DNA of 64,000 nucleotides from Rotaria socialis (Eukaryota; Rotifera; Eurotatoria; Philodinida; Philodinidae): assembly GCA_905331475.1 (NCBI GenBank), contig CAJNYU010000213.1, positions 1 to 64,000 of the forward strand, in the 5' to 3' direction. Below are positions 1-11,400 of the stretch, piece by piece. How positions within the stretch are numbered: the first letter of the stretch is position 1; every line of letters starts with the position of its first letter. A model generated the notes under the pieces. That model saw nothing but the letters and a program-made list of their open reading frames with translations. It made no database searches and had not been told where the DNA came from. A program made the position numbers and the translations under genes.

Positions 1-1182
1 CAGCAGTATCACATATCCAACAAATATAAATATCATAGCTATAAGGGATATGTAACATCTAGCTACTGCTATACCGCACTGCCGCTATACCGCAATGCCA
101 CTATACCGCAATACCGCAATACCGCAATTGTTATTGCGGTATAAGCATTTTGATTTTGCCGCAAAATCAAATTCCCCACCAACTCATTAGTTCATCATAG
201 GAGGCAGCGAACGCTGCTGGTGAGCGCCGAAACAATTATCGGCTTGTTAAATCGTAGTCATCCATGGATATAGCCACATAAACTAAATACTGAATTTACA
301 TCGAATGACAGATAAAAAGGTAAAAACAGGCAGATTGCCAACCACGTGGAAAAGGCAAATCATTCGATATTGGCGCGTCGCTGCGGTAGACAAGCATAAA
401 AAAACGCGCGCTTACTTAAACGCAAGTTGAATGCATGCACACCAACCCACACACCCACACCCACATCTTAGAATGATAATTCGAGTAACAGAGATGCGTC
501 CGTAGCTTTACACCGCCGTTTTTCAGCTTTCATGAGACCCACATTAAGTATGCTGTATACGTGTGTAGACGAGGTATTCGGCCTTTCGTGGCACCCACAC
601 TTGCGATGGGTGTGGCAGTGTGTGACTGTGTTAATGTGTTTTCGTGTTTCTCTAGCGTGGTCGCACACCAACATTGAGGGATATTCCTTTTTGGCGTCTT
701 TACCTGTCTGCCTGTTTTACCTTTTTGTGTCTGATTCAGTGTATATCTAGTGTTTTGCCTATGTAACTCTATCCACGAAAGACTACGATTTAGTGTGCCT
801 ACCTGTGTTTCGACGCTCACTCTCTCGCTTCGCTCCACCATGTGATGAACTTGATTTCTGGTTCCGCCGTCGCGGTGAGTTGTACAGCAATACCATATGC
901 ATAGTTTCCACACTCCATTGTGACGCACGGATGGGAATTCGTCATAGCTTTCCAATCAGGAGAGTGATTTTCCTCAGTAGTTGCTGGAAGATGTAGCGTC
1001 TGTGCGTGAGACGCGGCATCTCCAAGTAGGGTCTAGGCTAAAAATCAAAAAATATTTTTTCATCGGGAGATGCGGGAGATGGCGATGCCAGAGATGCGGC
1101 GTCTCTGCGGCAGATACAGATTGCGCCTGATGGATTCCTTATAGCTATGATATTTATATTTGTTGGATATGTGATACTGCTG
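1..1182. mobile_element. 1.18-kb foldback/TIR element, non-autonomous
   Basis: Positions 1-46 and 1137-1182 are perfect reverse complements (46 bp, outer end CAGCAGTATCAC). Inside, a more diverged inverted repeat pairs roughly 200-340 with 698-860, for example the TAAATCGTAGTC and AAAAAGGTAAAAACAGGCAG blocks. A short hairpin array built on ATACCGCAAT lies at about 70-150. The element is visibly richer in G+C than the DNA after it. Its open frames (for example 530-955 minus) resemble no transposase I know, so it is probably non-autonomous. The target-site duplication cannot be read because the left end is the window edge; the right flank begins ATTTTGTG. The superfamily is unassigned. Confidence 0.85.
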
Positions 1183-1272
1183 ATTTTGTGATAGTATAGA
1201 CTAGCTCTTTTTCACGCCATTTGTGAAGATACACCACTAAGCAATGCCATTTTCTAATTTTAATAAGAATTA

Positions 1273-2721
1273 ATGAATCTATGCTTTGATTCTAGATTTT
1301 CATTGATAATCATGAATAAATATCTTTTGTCTGAAAGTATTTTAAGAAAACTGAGGGAACAACAGAATGCAGATCGTGATTTATATGCTCCAGTACGAAA
1401 TGAACCAAAACGAACACTTCTTCTTGTGGGACCAACACCTGCAGGCAAATCAACTATTTGTAATACACTTCGAGATAGTCTCTATCAACCACCTAAGCCA
1501 ACTATGTATTCAGTTACACGAAATCCTGAGCCTCAACAAATTAATGGCCTTCGGATTATCGATATGCCTGGTTTTCATGATCTCACCGTAAATACTACTA
1601 CGTCATCACTAACTAATAAAACGATTCTTCAAATGTTAAAAGAACAACTGAAAACAAACTATCCTGTTCATCATATTGCCTTTGTTTTTAATCTTTCAAC
1701 TGGGATCAAACAAGCAGATATTGATGCCATGGCTTCAATTAAATCAAACCTATCTAAGTTTTCTGGAAGAACTATGTTAGTAATAACATATGCCGAAGAA
1801 TTATCTGATAAAGATAAAAGTCGATTGATCGAAGAATTTTTTGATCATCCGGATGTTGTAAAACACAATCTACGAGATTTTTTCACAAATGAAATTTTTT
1901 TTCTTGGCTGTCTTCGATATGAATCACTTCAACAAAAATATCCTGAAGTATTAACTAAAGAACATCAAAATGTAATAAAAATGCGGAAAAAATTTATTGA
2001 CAAATGTTTTGAAGAAACTCAACCATCTACCCAACAACGATCCAACAAAGGGAATGCGTTATGGAATAAATCTAGTATATTTTTTATATTTCTTGCAATT
2101 ATGACATTGGCTATTGCAATCCTTGCAGCGTATTATAAAATATACCCATGGAAACTTTCAGAAGTAAATACAACGTCACCTACGCATGAATTTCATAATA
2201 ATGATTCGCAAAATGATACAGAGCTCAGTCAAAAATATATAAATCAAGAAGATGCTAACAATAAAACAGAGCTGAACACTATCCATGACAATACTCAGAA
2301 TAACGAACACAAGCAACCCACCAATATCGATGAACCCGATCATAACTCTAACAATACTGAAATTGACAACTCACTGCTTGAATCCAACTCTAGCAATGTT
2401 GAACTTGACATCGCACGGCTTGGACCTAACTCAAAAATGGATGCTAAAACGGACAAGACTCTACAGATAGAGGGAAATACGAACATATCAAGTAGTATAT
2501 TGAATGAGAGAGAAGAAATGAAACGTCATTTGGATAATCTTACAAATAGTTTCTCGAATGAGATAGAAGAAGTAAAACGTCGTTTGGATAATCTTACAAA
2601 TAGTTTCTCGAATGAGATAGAAGAAGTGAAACGTCGTTTGGATAATCTTACAAATAGTTCAAACAAGATTGAACATCCTGTAGAAACTAGTGAACTTACA
2701 TCTACAAAAAATACATCATAG
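1273..2721 (+). CDS. AIG1/GIMAP-like GTPase with membrane anchor and sequon-rich C-terminal tail
   Basis: Uninterrupted frame of 482 codons; an in-frame TAA at 1264-1266 closes it upstream, and Met14 (1312) is an alternative start. Residues about 45-235 form a P-loop G domain of AIG1/GIMAP type: G1 GPTPAGKST, G3 DMPG, then a hydrophobic strand ending VITYAEEL at the G4 position. A single hydrophobic segment (about residues 269-289, IFFIFLAIMTLAIAILAAYY) follows. After it comes a hydrophilic tail of about 190 residues with about 12 N-x-S/T sequons and a tandem 18-residue unit predicted to be helical. GIMAPs are cytosolic-facing GTPases, often tail-anchored to organelle membranes; here the tail would face the lumen or outside. 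A tandem relative lies at 2932-4030. Family assignment rests on the G motifs and on similarity to that neighbour; the exact subfamily is uncertain. Confidence 0.72.
   Translation: MNLCFDSRFSLIIMNKYLLSESILRKLREQQNADRDLYAPVRNEPKRTLLLVGPTPAGKSTICNTLRDSLYQPPKPTMYSVTRNPEPQQINGLRIIDMPGFHDLTVNTTTSSLTNKTILQMLKEQLKTNYPVHHIAFVFNLSTGIKQADIDAMASIKSNLSKFSGRTMLVITYAEELSDKDKSRLIEEFFDHPDVVKHNLRDFFTNEIFFLGCLRYESLQQKYPEVLTKEHQNVIKMRKKFIDKCFEETQPSTQQRSNKGNALWNKSSIFFIFLAIMTLAIAILAAYYKIYPWKLSEVNTTSPTHEFHNNDSQNDTELSQKYINQEDANNKTELNTIHDNTQNNEHKQPTNIDEPDHNSNNTEIDNSLLESNSSNVELDIARLGPNSKMDAKTDKTLQIEGNTNISSSILNEREEMKRHLDNLTNSFSNEIEEVKRRLDNLTNSFSNEIEEVKRRLDNLTNSSNKIEHPVETSELTSTKNTS
2524..2660 (+). repeat. 54-bp tandem repeat in the coding sequence
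   Basis: Units begin at 2524, 2578 and 2632 (the last is partial) and differ at only a few bases. A partial unit precedes them at 2504-2523. Each full unit encodes 18 residues of the pattern RRLDNLTNSFSNEIEEVK, so copy number changes keep the frame. Each unit adds one N-L-T sequon and charged heptad-like positions, extending a likely coiled coil in the tail of the GTPase at 1273-2721. Confidence 0.9.
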
Positions 2722-2931
2722 AAACAAATTTCAATAATCAATGAATAGCTAAGAGGAAATCGTATGATATTTAGTTCCATCAAAATATTCCGTGATAAAT
2801 ATATGTAGTTCAAAATGAATTTTGTTTTTTTAATATATATAAAAACTTTTTATGATGATCATCTTTTTAGATTTCTATGACATGTTTTCTAGATTTCACT
2901 ACCGGTTAGTTCATTGGCTTGTCGATCAAAC

Positions 2932-4030
2932 ATGATTGACGAACAGGTAATTTTGTTTGGCATTATTATTAATTTTCTTCCTAATATTATAAGTAGACAC
3001 TATAGTTAGAAACAGTTTTATTTGATTTTGATTTGTTTCATTTTTTCAGGAACAAAGACCAAAAAGCAGAGATATTAATTGCACTCAAGAAGGTAAACTG
3101 ATATTCAAATATTTTCATCTAACTTACTTATTTTTTATCATGCTTTTCGACCATGAAAAAGGTAGAATGACTTGCGATCAGCTGATAGCTGATCTTATGA
3201 CAAAGAAAAACAGAGAGAATACATATCCGTTTATGGAATGCAATTATCGAAATATTGTACTTGTTGGAAGAACACGTACTGGCAAATCTACTATTTCCTG
3301 TATGATAAAAAATCCATTTCATATATCTGAACGACCAAGTATATTTTCAAATACTCGAGAAATTACATTCAATCGAATAATGACAAAACATCAAGAAAAT
3401 GCTCACTTTTTTACTATCGTCGATACTCCTGGCTTGTTTGATTGTGTGAGAGAAGCTGATAAGCGTATTTCTAATGGAAAAGTGCAAGAACTTCTTAATG
3501 AATGTATTACTAAAGATATAACTCATATTCATGCATTTGCTTTTGTCTTCAGCAGCAGTTCTGGTATGAATCAAGAAGATATTCAATCGATGATTTTTTT
3601 CCAGACAAATTATCCTGAATTTAAAAAATTTTCGATGTTAATTGTTAGTCATTGTGAAGAAAAGAATGCTGAAGAAAGAAATAATGTTATTGAAGAACTA
3701 TTTCAACACCCTGCAGTTGTAAAATGCAACCTACGAGAATATTTTGGACTGGGTGTCTTTTTCACTGGGTCTCTCCGGTCGGAATTACGAAATTGTCCAA
3801 ATTTAAAAGCAGCCACAAATCAAATAACAAATATTTTAACAATGCGTGAGCAATTAATTGATTTTCTTGTATCCAGAGAAGAAACGTACAATATTCATCG
3901 TAAACATGACACTGATTTAGTACCGAAAGTGGTTCCTCGACGATCTAGTATCAATACTATTTTCATGATAATTATGGCCCTAATCTTCGCGTTTCTGGCC
4001 ATAATCTTCGCTCTTCTAGACAAATGCTAG
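2932..4030 (+). CDS. AIG1/GIMAP-like GTPase, C-terminally tail-anchored
   Basis: The main exon is open from 3050 to the TAG at 4028-4030. A small first exon (2932-2946, ATG ATT GAC GAA CAG) joins to it in phase across a 103-nt intron (GTAATT...TTTTTTCAG), giving 331 residues; without that exon the first ATG is 3140 (296 residues). G1 is GRTRTGKST and G3 is DTPG; the strand before the G4 position reads MLIVSHCEE. The protein ends in a hydrophobic segment (IFMIIMALIFAFLAIIFALL) followed by DKC, the layout of a tail-anchored protein. It resembles the upstream gene in order and in blocks such as HPxVVKxNLRxxF, so the pair looks like an old tandem duplication. GIMAP-type proteins act in membrane trafficking and cell survival in immune cells of vertebrates; the role here is unknown. 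Confidence 0.75.
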
Positions 4031-4072
4031 ATTTGAAACATGACGAGTGCTTGCCATTTTTTTACTATCCGT

Positions 4073-4078
4073 AATAAA
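4073..4078 (+). promoter_or_regulatory. polyadenylation signal AATAAA
   Basis: AATAAA lies 43 nt after the stop codon of the tail-anchored GTPase, followed by a T/A-rich stretch. It is the likely 3' processing signal for that gene. Confidence 0.5.
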
Positions 4079-4680
4079 GTTTTTAAAACAAAAGTCTAAA
4101 TTAATATTGAAGCAAATGTGATCATATCACTATTTTAAAGATAATTTGTCTCTTTTTGGTGAAAAATCCGGAACAATTTTCATGTGTAATTGGTAGAATA
4201 TATAGATATGTTTCTAATACTTGATTAATTTACACATCAGGATTCTATTAAAGTCTAATAGAGTCGTGTGCCTTTCATGCTGTAGCAAAAGTGGACTGAG
4301 TTGAAAAACAAATTCTCTTGTACACATACACAAATTTTTATAGGAAAAACACTTGACTGAAAGAAACCTAATAATCGAATCTTTGCTATCTATTTATTTA
4401 GGTTTATCATTTATATATCTGTGTTAGATTGAAGCAAATCAATAAAAAAAAACCATAGGTCAAGATTGATCTCGTTGTTGAAGTAATGAAGAACGGCGTG
4501 AGGTTGGTTGCGGGAAGAGCTATACTTTGTTTTGTGTAAAAAAATCAATCAATCGAAGATACAGTTGATTCATGAGTGAGTTCAGTAAAAATACACACTT
4601 TTTGTAAGATAGAATACAATGGTATCTTCGTTTTTATTATCGAAATGTAGCTGTGAATCTTCTCGTTAGTCATACTTTAA

Positions 4681-4831
4681 GCCCCTCCCCTCAAAAAAAG
4701 TCGATTTTCGTCAAAAAATCGAAAATTGAGATAACACCATGGGGTGATAGCCCATGTTCTCCTCTTTCAGAATCACTATAGTTTTTTTTCCAAGANTTTG
4801 GCAAAAATCGACTTTTTTTGAGGGGAGGGGC
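4681..4831. mobile_element. 151-bp MITE flanked by TTAA
   Basis: The ends are near-perfect inverted repeats of about 30 bp (GCCCCTCCCCTC... and ...GAGGGGAGGGGC), flanked directly by TTAA at 4677-4680 and 4832-4835. A TTAA target duplication is the hallmark of piggyBac-type transposition, so this is probably a non-autonomous derivative. One base (4796) is an N, likely an assembly uncertainty in a hairpin-forming sequence. The rest of 4084-5421 shows no gene I can support. Confidence 0.8.
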
Positions 4832-5421
4832 TTAAGAGGAGAAAACGATGTGCTTTATGCACAAATCGTAAGACGTTAGTAAAGAAAAATCACCAAGAAA
4901 TCTTTTCAGTTGAACTTCGATGATACAATGAGCTTCTTTAAGAAACAATTATTCCTCTGTTTCGTTGCATGCTGGTGTTCTGTGCATAACGAATTTAGAA
5001 ATACTCTAAAGCTTGTTTAACATATTTTCCGTTTGAAAACTTTCAATCTTAGATCTAATTGTATTTAAAAATCAATGAAGTTTTATGTCAAGTTAGTAAC
5101 AGTTAACAAGCATCCAAAATAATATTTTCCATTGAATGAGAGACTTTCTTGCTCTGTTTCAATAAAGATTTATCAAAACAGCGTTTGACACCCTTTCTTT
5201 CCAAAAAATAACAATCAAAACATATATAACGAAACAACGAACATGAAAAAAGAGCACTGCATTCATCCATCATCGCTGTATAAAAGAAAAAGAAGAAATA
5301 GCTTTTCTTTGTCAGCAGAACTATATGTGTATGTAGAAAAAGAAAAATCAAACACACGAAAGTCATGCTAATGTTTATGATTCGTATTATGAAAAAGAAA
5401 AGAGAAGAAATAGTATAAAAA

Positions 5422-8400
5422 TCATTTCGGATTTTGAAATGAAGAATTCGTTGAACTTCCAAAATTGAAATTCGTTGGTTGTCCAACAGTAACTGCTTGT
5501 GAAAAATTGTAACCGCCAGCTTCGCGTAGTTTATTTGATTCTATTAAAGTAATCTTTAGAACAACTTTTTATTTACTGGAAGTTTTATGCAACCTTTTTC
5601 TTGTTTTCGTTTTTCAGTATAATGAATTATATTTTGAACATGTGTTCGTTGCTCAACTGTAAGATTTTGTAGTAAAGCTTGATTATAGCCAGTTGTATCC
5701 AATTGAAGCTCTTTAAAATATAAATTAGAAACGAATATTTTCTATCATTGTTAATAATTTCATACTTTGTAAGCTTTCACAAAATATTTGAAATTCATCA
5801 ATATCTTCATTGGCTTCCAATACTGTTGAATACGATTCAAGATCAGTTTCATCTATATCAAAATCACTGTCATCGTCGTTATCTGCATTATTATCATCTC
5901 CAAGCCCGTCCCCTGTCATTTCATGATCAGGGACCTTAATAGAAGAAGAAAAAAAAGCATACATGAAAATATTATCAATAATGATAAATCTAGTTATAGA
6001 TACAATTCCGTATAGGATTAAAATAAGAAACACGCTGTGACTGTAGCTACTACTTTTGTCTTTATTTCCGAAATTAATTGAAGAACATATTTCTGCAAAC
6101 CTATCAGGATCGTATAGTAATGATAAACAGAGGACTCGGTACAGTCCAAAGAATAAAAATAGTGCCAAACTTGAAAATTAAATAAAATTATTGAAAAACC
6201 TTTCAACTACTATCTCGTATAAGTATTTCTATGGTACCTTCTTCGTCAAGATGGAAGCGTTGTGAGGAGATTTTCTGGACTTTCAGATACTCAATTAGTG
6301 GGTTGAGTTTTTTTTATGTTTGGCACATCAATACATTTCATTCACTGCGGAGAGAAAGGTGCCAAAGTTTAATCGTTGTAGTAAAAATCTCCACTTCCTT
6401 TATTTTTCAAATAATTCATACTTTTCCTTTCAGCTTTCGAAGAAATTCATCATCATGTTGAATGTTCTCATCTTCACCATCATCAATTTCTAAAAAGAAA
6501 ATAGACAATTTTCACTTTTATAGAAATAGAAGAAAATTATGTTCTTATTTTACCACTGGGTACGGAATCATCATCATCGTCCGTAGCATCATCGCTGTCC
6601 TCCTCATTATTATGTTGATACGTTTTTATTAAACCTTGATAAATATGAATACAATTTGGTAAAATTTTCGGTACAATATTTGATATTGCCGAATAATATT
6701 TTGAATCGATACGAAGTAGTGTACATAGACCAAGTGCGCAAATACGACGATCATGTACACCAGCAAATAGTTCACAGTCAGTCATCCATTGATTAAAAAA
6801 ATTTGCTATGGTACTCTGAGTACTTGGATCATTTGCTGCAACAGTATTTAATGTTTGAAAGAATCTATCCGGATTAAGCCATAAGATAACAATAAATACT
6901 TGAAGAAGCATAAGACGTAATTCACTTGTAAGAATTTCACGTTGAAAACGTTGAGCCATTAACTGAACTATAGCTGGAAGAGCCTAAGGAAAAGTTTGAT
7001 ATTAAATTTACATGCTTGAAAAAGACAATACACATACAGCATTCATATTATCTTGGCATTGAAGAATTATTACTTCGATTAATTTAGCTGCGTGAGCTTC
7101 GGAATCTTCACCCAAATCGTTGACAATCACCTAAATAAAAGGAATTTTTGAAAAACAAACAAAGACAACATCAAGCTGAATGAAGACAAAAACACAGTAT
7201 CAAAGCACTTTGAAAGAGCAGTGCTGATGAACGTAATAATTCACAACAGAAAGATCTGCAGAAGAATCTCAGACTTCTCTCTTCGTCTAATAGCTGCAAT
7301 GATTGTCTTCTGTAACCTATAGTTTGTGCCTAAAGAGTATCTCACTAGATTTCGATTTATTAGTATTTGAATGAGTACGCCCTCAAGTCATTTCAACATT
7401 CTATGATTACGAAATATTCTACACAAAAATAGTAATAATAGCAGACTAGTGATTGTTGTTCAGCATCAATTGTGTCATGATGCTGAAAATCTCCTTCGTA
7501 GAAAGTCATTGCTACTAACAGAAAAATTAAATTTCAGATTTCGTTTCTACTAATCTGACTTTTTTATCAAATTATTTGCATTTGAAAGAAAAAAATATCC
7601 ATCATAATGTTCGAGAGTCTATCAAAAACATATTCGTTTAGCTACTCCTCTTCGAATGAATGCAGACGTCAGTTTACTCCTTCCATAATTATTATAATAT
7701 ATGATGCTTATCATCATCTTTCACTATCAACATTAATTAACCTTCGATAGTTCTTTCTAAGCTAAACCCAACGTAAGAGCTTCCATACTGTTGCATATTT
7801 TTATCCGAACAGAAATTGTTTATCTAGATTTTGAAACTACTTACATGTTTACACATCGCAAAAATTGTTTCGATTCGATCTGGTTGCGATAAAAATGATG
7901 GTGTATCATTCACAACATAATTATGTAAACAGTTCATGATTTCTTAAATTTATTTATAAAAAAAATTTATATGAATAATTAATTTCATTTAAGATGTAAA
8001 TATAATTTTACCAGCAAAATAATCGGCAGCATCACGAAAGAATGCTTCCTTAATTAAATAAAATACTTGCCACATTAGTGGAGTAATTGTATTTATAGTG
8101 AAAGTATCGATCAGTGTTAAAATTTCTTCGTAAAAATCTATTGAAAACAATAAAATTAACTTAATGATAAATGCTAAATAAATATTTACCAAGAATGCCA
8201 TCATGTAATACAAGAAGAATAGCTTCATATATAATTTGTTCAATTTGTGCCAGTAGCTAATTATCATAAGAAAAAAGTTTAGTGCACAATGATTAATCTC
8301 GCTTTTCAAAAAATAATCAATATCAAAGACGTTTCCTGTTGAAGCGTACTATAGATTTACTATGTGATCGCAGTAAAAATGAATTTTCATCTAATTCGAT

Positions 8401-11400
8401 GACTTCAATGTTTAGTTTTAGTAATTTTCCTCTCGAATTCTAAAAGCCAAGTTGTATTTCTTATTGTAGACACCGTTTATGGTCATATGTGACCAGCGTC
8501 TCTATGAAATGGGAATCGACGATTGCGTTAATCGAAATATTACATTTTTTTATTTCAAGATTCTGTTGTATTCTAATGCTTTGAATCAAGGAAATACCAT
8601 ACAGATTACTTGAAATTCGATTGTCTCAGTTTTCATGACTGAAATACTACATTTCCCTATAAGATAAGTGACTCAAACAAAATAACTAGTCGCAATTAAC
8701 TAGCAAATGTCGTTTTCAGATTATTTATCAAATAGTATGTTAAATAAACAACGACAGAAACTAGTCCTGATAAGTTTATTATGTACTACTTACGTTAGTT
8801 AGTGCATACGATGTTCATTACTTCATAGAAAACAAGGTGGGTCTGTTTCACTGGAGAGAGAGAGAGATAGAAGAAATTCATACTACAACGTTGAAGTTCT
8901 AACTTCATTATTATCGAAATAAGCTTAGTAAAAGTAGAAATTAAATATATTTACTACGAGTATTTTTTATCATTCATTAATATTTCACTCAAAATATGAA
9001 TTATGATGTTTAGACTTACTTCTGGTTTTTCTCCCATACAACTAACTATAGTATCCAATGTATTTAAAACACCCATAGCAGCAACAGTTCGTTCTTCTGC
9101 TTTACTTTCATCAGTAGGTGCATTTTCTGAGCAAACTACATGTTTAAAAAAGTCCACTAATTGTCTTGTCATTTGAACGGCTATTGGCTGTAATTCTTGA
9201 TCAAATAAGCCAACAATTTTCTGTAGAACAATCATAACATCATCAATTTCCGTTTGTCGAATTATTTCAATAATACGCATAACAATTAATTGAAGATGTG
9301 GTATTATGATGGCTTTACCCTTTTCGCCTGTATCACTATCCGACATAAATAAATTTAGAGCCATAGCTGCTTCAACTTTAACAGGTAACGATGTATCATT
9401 ACATAAACAATTTATAAGATATGTTAAACATCGTACTGAATTATCACTAACTGTATATTCAAGTTTAGAAAAATTTCTCAATGCATAACAAGCACGAGCA
9501 CGTAAAAATGCCGTTGGACTCTGTAATTCAGGAAATAAATATTGAACAATCATATTTTCTAATTGATTAGTGAACGCTTTTTTCTTAATAAGAACATTAC
9601 CAATAACACCTAACATATGTAAAACACCATCTTTTTGTTTTGGTAATATTGTATCATTATGTATTATTGTACCAAGAAAACTAACTGTTTTCATTAAAAC
9701 ATCTTTTCGTTTTGCTACCGCTTCAGAAAGAAATAATTCAGCTGCTGATACTGGACTTACATATTCATCTAATATATCTAAATAATAAAAGAAAACATTT
9801 TTCAGTTTTGAAAATTTCGTTCGATAAAATGTGGATTCTCAAAAGTTTGTTTTATAAATGATTTTAACGTGTAATTCAATTTAATTCTCTATCGGATTCA
9901 AGTGACTTAGAAAACATCAATATTCTTATCGGTCTTGAAAAATTCATCCAATATCAATCTTATAATTCATGTAGTCAACAACCAACAACTTTCTCTCGCA
10001 AAATGATTTTTTTTTCTCTTGCAGTTTCATTCATATCTAATTCGTTAAAATTGAGAAAACATTTACTCGACTATTTTATGAGTTCCATTTTATGCGACGA
10101 AAAAACATAGGGGTAACTAAGCTTTCACAACAATACTTTCAGATGTAAGACAGAAAATTAATTCTTTTGGAGTTTAGTTTTCTCAGTCGTTATGATCGGT
10201 CGTGTGTGCGGAGTTACTAACGCTGATGCGAAATTCTTTCTGCTACTTGAATCTTTGAAGATTCAGATGAATTTTCTCTTTCCGTACGTCCAAATTTACA
10301 TTTTAAAAAACAACGAGTGTGAATTTATGGACTACTCTGGAATTCATAGAGTAGTCTGGTGTCCACTTAAAGATTTCTTTTTCTATGATCTTGTTACGCC
10401 GATTTATGAAACTATTATAATACTACATCATAACATACTGTTACAGTCATATGTTTATTTCTTGACTCATCGACATTTGTATACTCATTCCCTAACACAT
10501 ATTCCCTGTATTTATACTCGTCATTCTTCAATAATAAAGTTCGTTTCATCGTTATGGTACTCATTCGTTATTAACATCAAGAAGGCACAGGGACCCCTAA
10601 CACACATACCAAGACGTGCACGAACAAATTCTACTGGTTCATCATTAAATAATTCAATATCATCATCATTAATACATAATAATGGATAAATAATATCTTG
10701 TATAAGTATAACAACATTATTTTGCATGATTTTCCATGAAAACGCATGGCGAACACTAAAGAAAGAATTCTAGTTTCTCAAATCAAAATTAGTGTTTATC
10801 ACAATTACCTTTCCCGTAAATAATTAAGTGAAAGTTGTACAATACGTGGAGATACATAAATCTTTTGTCGGTATGCTTCAAGAATACCAAAAACAAGAGT
10901 AATCACTTTGGCTATTAATAAAAATTCGCTTAGAATTACTTTTTCTGAGAAAGAAAAAAATGGCTCATACCGGAGAAGGCTTTTAAGTAAAAATTTGCAA
11001 ATTCAATTCTCTCTGGTGATTGACCTTTGGGTAAATTCGCTGGTGCTCCATGCCTATAAGAACAAAGCAGTAAATAGTAAAATGTTAAATATTAAATCTT
11101 TCTTTTAAGCAACCTTTCAAATGTTCGAATAAGAATATGAAATGCCCATTTTTTACATTTCCACCATGGTTGTTCAGGCCGATCGTCTTCATCAATTGCA
11201 TTTATGCGGTCAGGTAAACGTCTTTCAATCATAGCACAGCATGTTTCAAGCCATGTAGACATAGTTTGTGTAGGTAATACTCGAAAACTTAGATGCAACT
11301 AAAATAAATTTCAAAAAAAACATATTTCAATTCGAATCTGACATTCTTCTTTTAGTCAATCAAGCATTATGTATGATATAGCTGACATCGATTTTAATGC

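Noticed and set aside
530-955. 141-codon minus-strand frame inside the left-edge element
   Set aside because: It overlaps a plus-strand frame, lies in inverted-repeat sequence and has no domain; a consequence of higher GC content rather than a gene.
5103-5486. 127-codon minus-strand frame
   Set aside because: Its upstream part overlaps the last importin exon in another frame and the rest is low-complexity Phe/Leu; not supported.
6210-6360. Possible extra importin exon between 5934 and 6422
   Set aside because: All frames on the minus strand hit stops, and the direct join 6422 to 5934 restores the expected acidic-to-DLESYST order in phase.
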